NCBI GenBank assembly: GCA_900539265.1
Contig: UQBM01000030.1
Span: 1-19,649, forward strand
Direction: 5' to 3'
Source of the DNA: an uncultured Mollicutes bacterium
GTDB taxonomy: Bacteria > Bacillota_I > Bacilli_A > ML615J-28 > CAG-313
DNA length: 19,649 nt
Shown here: positions 17,238-19,649 of the stretch, piece after piece
Numbering within the stretch: position 1 is the stretch's first letter
Layout: each line of letters opens with the position of its first letter
Notes under the pieces: generated by a model
The model's database searches: none
The model's input: the letters and a program-made list of their open reading frames with translations, nothing else
Told to the model about the DNA's origin: nothing
Position numbers and translations under genes: made by a program

Positions 17238-18245
17238 TTATTCTCCTTGATTATCGTTTTTAATTACGACTTCTTCGGCAATTTTTTCTGAAGTTTTTAC
17301 ATTAATTACTTCTTTAATCATTGTCTTATTCGATTTTTCTAAATACGGGCCATCTTTTATCTTTGTTTTTTCAACAAATCCTGATTCATTAAAATGATAA
17401 GCATAGCCCTTATAATAAATAGTCTCAACATATTCTGCCTTTATTTTTTCAATTTCCAATTCATCGATATAATCAATTGCATCTTCTAATTGCTCAATTC
17501 TTCTTTTTTGAGCCATATTAATTTTATTAGAAATTTTATCAATCATAATTAAACAATAGATTAATGAAATAATCGTGATGATACCAGCATATGACTGTAA
17601 AAACATAATAAATATCCCTATACTAGGTATTTTTTTACCTATATATCTTCCAATCACATCATTAAAGGTTGGATGATATTTATCACTTGCGTCATTGGCA
17701 TCACCACGGGTTACATATTTTCCATCTTCTATTTCAATAATTCTATGAATGACATTTATTCCTTGATCATTGTGATAGGCAATAATATCATATTTGTTTA
17801 AATCTGATGCATTCTCAACTTTCTCTAAAACAATAATATCATAAGTTTGAAACTGATTGTTCAAATTGTTGGTAATAAGATAATTATTTGCGTCATTTTT
17901 TTGGCTCATTGAACCTGATGCAACAACCATTATAGTTTTATTGCCAATCATTGTTATATTATTTTGAAAACGATTGATTAATGAAAAAATAAATAAAGGT
18001 ATGATTATTAATAAAGCAAGATAGAAACAAATAGATTTAACTATCTTTGTTACCATCTTGCGCTTTTTAATTTTTTCTTGTCTTTCATAGATTACTTCAT
18101 CGATTAATTCAATGTCTTTTTTTCCAGACTTAATTTCATTTATTTGCGAAGTTGCATATGATTTATATAATATCGTAAATATTGTTGCGAAACTAAATAC
18201 TCCGATGATTGTAACTATGAGGGAAATAATTTCAGCAGAAGTCAT
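17238..18245 (-). CDS. SipW-type (ER/archaeal-type) signal peptidase I, extended form
   Basis: This 335-residue membrane protease cleaves signal peptides on the outer face. The catalytic core carries VVASGSMS with Ser112, NVIHRI with His167 (His instead of the Lys of ordinary bacterial SPases, the ER/SipW hallmark), and the TRGDANDASD motif with Asp182/Asp188. Membrane helices are at about 5-27, 68-90 and 210-230. SipW enzymes are usually under 200 residues. This one adds an N-terminal helix plus charged linker (28-66) and a C-terminal cytoplasmic tail of about 100 residues rich in Lys and Glu. Two probable substrates with SipW-type signal peptides lie immediately upstream. The start at ATG 18245 is 5 bases past the previous stop with only a weak SD, suggesting coupled translation. 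Confidence 0.93.
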   Translation of the reverse strand: MTSAEIISLIVTIIGVFSFATIFTILYKSYATSQINEIKSGKKDIELIDEVIYERQEKIKKRKMVTKIVKSICFYLALLIIIPLFIFSLINRFQNNITMIGNKTIMVVASGSMSQKNDANNYLITNNLNNQFQTYDIIVLEKVENASDLNKYDIIAYHNDQGINVIHRIIEIEDGKYVTRGDANDASDKYHPTFNDVIGRYIGKKIPSIGIFIMFLQSYAGIITIISLIYCLIMIDKISNKINMAQKRRIEQLEDAIDYIDELEIEKIKAEYVETIYYKGYAYHFNESGFVEKTKIKDGPYLEKSNKTMIKEVINVKTSEKIAEEVVIKNDNQGE

Positions 18246-18250
18246 TTGAA

Positions 18251-18964
18251 TTAATTAGCCCTAGCACAAATCACTACTTTAAAAGTAGGACCAGTAGCTC
18301 CAGTTATTATTTCTTCTGATGCATCCGCATCGTATCCATAAATCGTTGCTCTTAAATCTTTTAGAATTTTTTTGACATCTTCATCTGATACTTTTGTACC
18401 TTCTCCATCTTCATCATAATATTGACCTGGATTTAAATTATTGAAGAAAGTTCCCCACTTAAATTCAATAGTATAAGTAAAGTCATACCCACCATCTTCA
18501 TTTTCAGTACAAGCACCATCTACAGTTTTTAAATCTACTGCCGAACTCGCGCATTCTGGTAAAATAATATAATTTTTATCAGTAGCAGCTTTTAAAGCCT
18601 GTTTCACATTTTCTTCCATTTGAAGTTCAATAGTAAGTTCACCTAAAATGTCCCTAGAAGATACTTTTCCCGTTACTACTATCTTTAATGATTCAAAATT
18701 AGTTCCATCATATCTAACTCTACCTGTAGTATCTTCTTTTAATGGTTCAAACTTTATTGAAGTAGTTGATAATGAAACATCTGTCAATTTTATTGCTCCA
18801 TCCGTAACAGTACCAACACTAACGTTTCCATCACTTTCATGATTCGCATTTGTTGACATTATCCATGCCGCAAAACCAGTTGATATTAAGGCAATAGACA
18901 TAAATAATAGAACACCAAATAAAATAACTTTTCTTTTATAAGAATTTCTTGTTAATTTAGCCAC
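18251..18964 (-). CDS. TasA/CalY-like SipW-dependent secreted protein
   Basis: This 237-residue protein starts at GTG 18964, supported by AGAAGG 7 bases upstream. A basic n-region (MAKLTRNSYKRK) and hydrophobic core end in ISTGFAAW (Trp34), the signal end recognised by SipW-type peptidases, followed by GNVSVGTVTDGAI. The mature part is beta-rich and contains IEFKWGTFFNNLNPGQYYDEDG, matching LTWGSAFNNQNPLEYYNN of the preceding gene: a shared WGxxFNNxNPxxYY motif. Two Cys (in PECAS and GACTE) could form a disulphide. Known relatives (TasA, CalY/camelysin) form extracellular fibres, and the SipW-type peptidase gene next door fits that pairing. It is a tandem paralogue of the gene at 18992-19621. 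Confidence 0.9.
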   Translation of the reverse strand: MAKLTRNSYKRKVILFGVLLFMSIALISTGFAAWIMSTNANHESDGNVSVGTVTDGAIKLTDVSLSTTSIKFEPLKEDTTGRVRYDGTNFESLKIVVTGKVSSRDILGELTIELQMEENVKQALKAATDKNYIILPECASSAVDLKTVDGACTENEDGGYDFTYTIEFKWGTFFNNLNPGQYYDEDGEGTKVSDEDVKKILKDLRATIYGYDADASEEIITGATGPTFKVVICARAN

Positions 18965-18991
18965 TTTAAAACCTTCTTATAATTTATGATA

Positions 18992-19621
18992 TTAATTTGT
19001 TTCATTTGGTGTTACAGTTAAAGTAACTGTAAATTTACTATCTTTTAAAGCTTCAAGAGCAGTTAAATTAGTTTTAGCATTTTTCGCTAATTCAGTTTCA
19101 TACTCTTGGTTATTATAATACTCTAATGGGTTTTGATTATTAAACGCAGAACCCCATGTCAAAGTAATTGTAATATGATAAACACCAGTTGCTTCTTGCT
19201 TTTCAGCTGTTAACGTTGGTAACGTACCCACTAAATTTGCAGCTTGAGCAGTAGTATATTTTTCATCTCCAATAATTTTTGCAGTAATATTTTGAGCATC
19301 AACTGCTACATTTTCGCTGTTTTTAACTGTTACAACAAGAGTAACTGTCAAATTTTCTTTATATGTTGGATCGGTATTTTGTAACCAAGAATTTGTATAA
19401 GAGCCATCTTTCCAACCAAAAACAATTGAATTTTTTTCATCAAGCCAAGACGTTTCAACAGTCAATCGATTATCCGTTACTGTATCAACTGAAATATTGC
19501 CTTCTGCATTTTGTTCAGTATTAGATGTAATTATCCATGATGCAAATCCAACACCAATTAATGCCAAGCATGATAATAAACATAGAACTAACGTTTGAAA
19601 TGATAAAATAAACGTAGACAC
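18992..19621 (-). CDS. TasA/CalY-like SipW-dependent secreted protein, 5' end uncertain
   Basis: The 209-residue frame ends in TAA at 18992. It has a hydrophobic segment ending LIGVGFASW followed by EGNISVDTVTDNRL, and the WGSAFNNQNPLEYYNN motif shared with its neighbour, so it is a SipW-type secreted subunit. The only usable start is GTG 19621. No SD precedes it and it lacks the basic n-region. In frame just upstream the sequence would read KRRHVSF, but TAA codons precede that with no start codon. The GTG also lies in the arm of a terminator-like hairpin (19610-19642). The gene may have lost its true start, be disrupted, or be affected by the window or contig edge. Downstream genes follow with a 27-base gap containing an AGAAGG SD. 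Confidence 0.75.
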   Translation of the reverse strand: MSTFILSFQTLVLCLLSCLALIGVGFASWIITSNTEQNAEGNISVDTVTDNRLTVETSWLDEKNSIVFGWKDGSYTNSWLQNTDPTYKENLTVTLVVTVKNSENVAVDAQNITAKIIGDEKYTTAQAANLVGTLPTLTAEKQEATGVYHITITLTWGSAFNNQNPLEYYNNQEYETELAKNAKTNLTALEALKDSKFTVTLTVTPNETN

Positions 19622-19649
19622 AAAAGAAACGTGTCTGCGTTTTTATTAT
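19610..19649. terminator. Terminator-like hairpin at the window edge
   Basis: AAACGTAGACAC (19610-19621) pairs with GTGTCTGCGTTT (19631-19642) over 12 bp with one G-U pair, across a 9-base loop. On the plus strand a run of five T follows. On the minus strand a looser TTTATTTTA follows. It overlaps the putative start of the first operon gene, so it could be the terminator of a gene beyond the window, an attenuator in the operon leader, or a foldback at a contig end. Confidence 0.6.

Noticed and set aside
1..19649. CRISPR array, integrase, phage genes or attachment site beside tRNA-Ser.
   Set aside because: No regularly spaced repeats, no recombinase genes, and no second copy of the tRNA 3' end were seen in the window.

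Overview
This is a strongly AT-rich window in which every supported gene lies on the minus strand, read from right to left. The genes use the standard code: TGA is the natural stop of bioY, the ABC permease, the ABC ATPase and the third SipW-type protein, and Trp is encoded by TGG. This excludes a Mycoplasma/Spiroplasma-type code. AT-richness, Gram-positive-style Shine-Dalgarno (SD) sites (AGGAGG, AAGGAG), a lipobox lipoprotein, an ER-type (SipW) signal peptidase and a Hint-tailed giant surface protein together suggest an uncultured or host-associated member of the Bacilli/Erysipelotrichia/RF39/Acholeplasma-like group. The exact taxon cannot be read from the sequence.

Left part (1-3200), housekeeping. 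An intergenic stretch with a two-way terminator hairpin is followed by a decayed cold-shock protein gene (308-505, internal stop plus frameshift). Next comes a small YcxB-like membrane protein (589-1113) behind a consensus promoter with a 12-base direct repeat just upstream. Then come tRNA-Ser(CGA) with encoded CCA (1430-1518) and a birA-bioY biotin operon (1533-3087). The birA promoter is overlapped by an inverted repeat that looks like a BirA operator, so the operon should be repressed by biotin through BirA. The tRNA has its own extended -10 box, which contains the bioY stop codon.

Right part (3433-19621), one long operon. Eleven tightly packed minus-strand genes (gaps of a few bases, overlaps or SD sites inside the preceding gene) end at a strong terminator (3351-3394). 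In transcription order they are: two tandem TasA-like proteins with SipW-type signal peptides; an extended SipW-type signal peptidase; a membrane-anchored McrB-like AAA+ ATPase; a zinc-ribbon protein that resembles the McrC/DUF2357 partners of such ATPases; an ABC ATPase and its ABC-2-type permease; an 823-residue anchored surface protein; a lipoprotein with five ~40-residue repeats and an InlB B-repeat; a third SipW-type secreted protein; and a 1363-residue surface protein with MBG-like domains, InlB-type repeats and a C-terminal Hint (self-cleaving) domain.

My reading is that this is a dedicated cell-surface assembly locus. SipW would release several secreted subunits that share a G-[FM]-[AS]-x-W signal-peptide end. 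The ABC exporter and the AAA+/zinc-ribbon pair would assist export, assembly or quality control. The Hint domain would process or attach the largest product. The parts are recognisable; the combination, particularly an McrB/McrC-like pair inside a SipW/TasA operon, is the most interesting thing here. The first gene of the operon lacks a convincing start codon and begins inside a terminator-like hairpin at the window edge, so the operon promoter is not visible.
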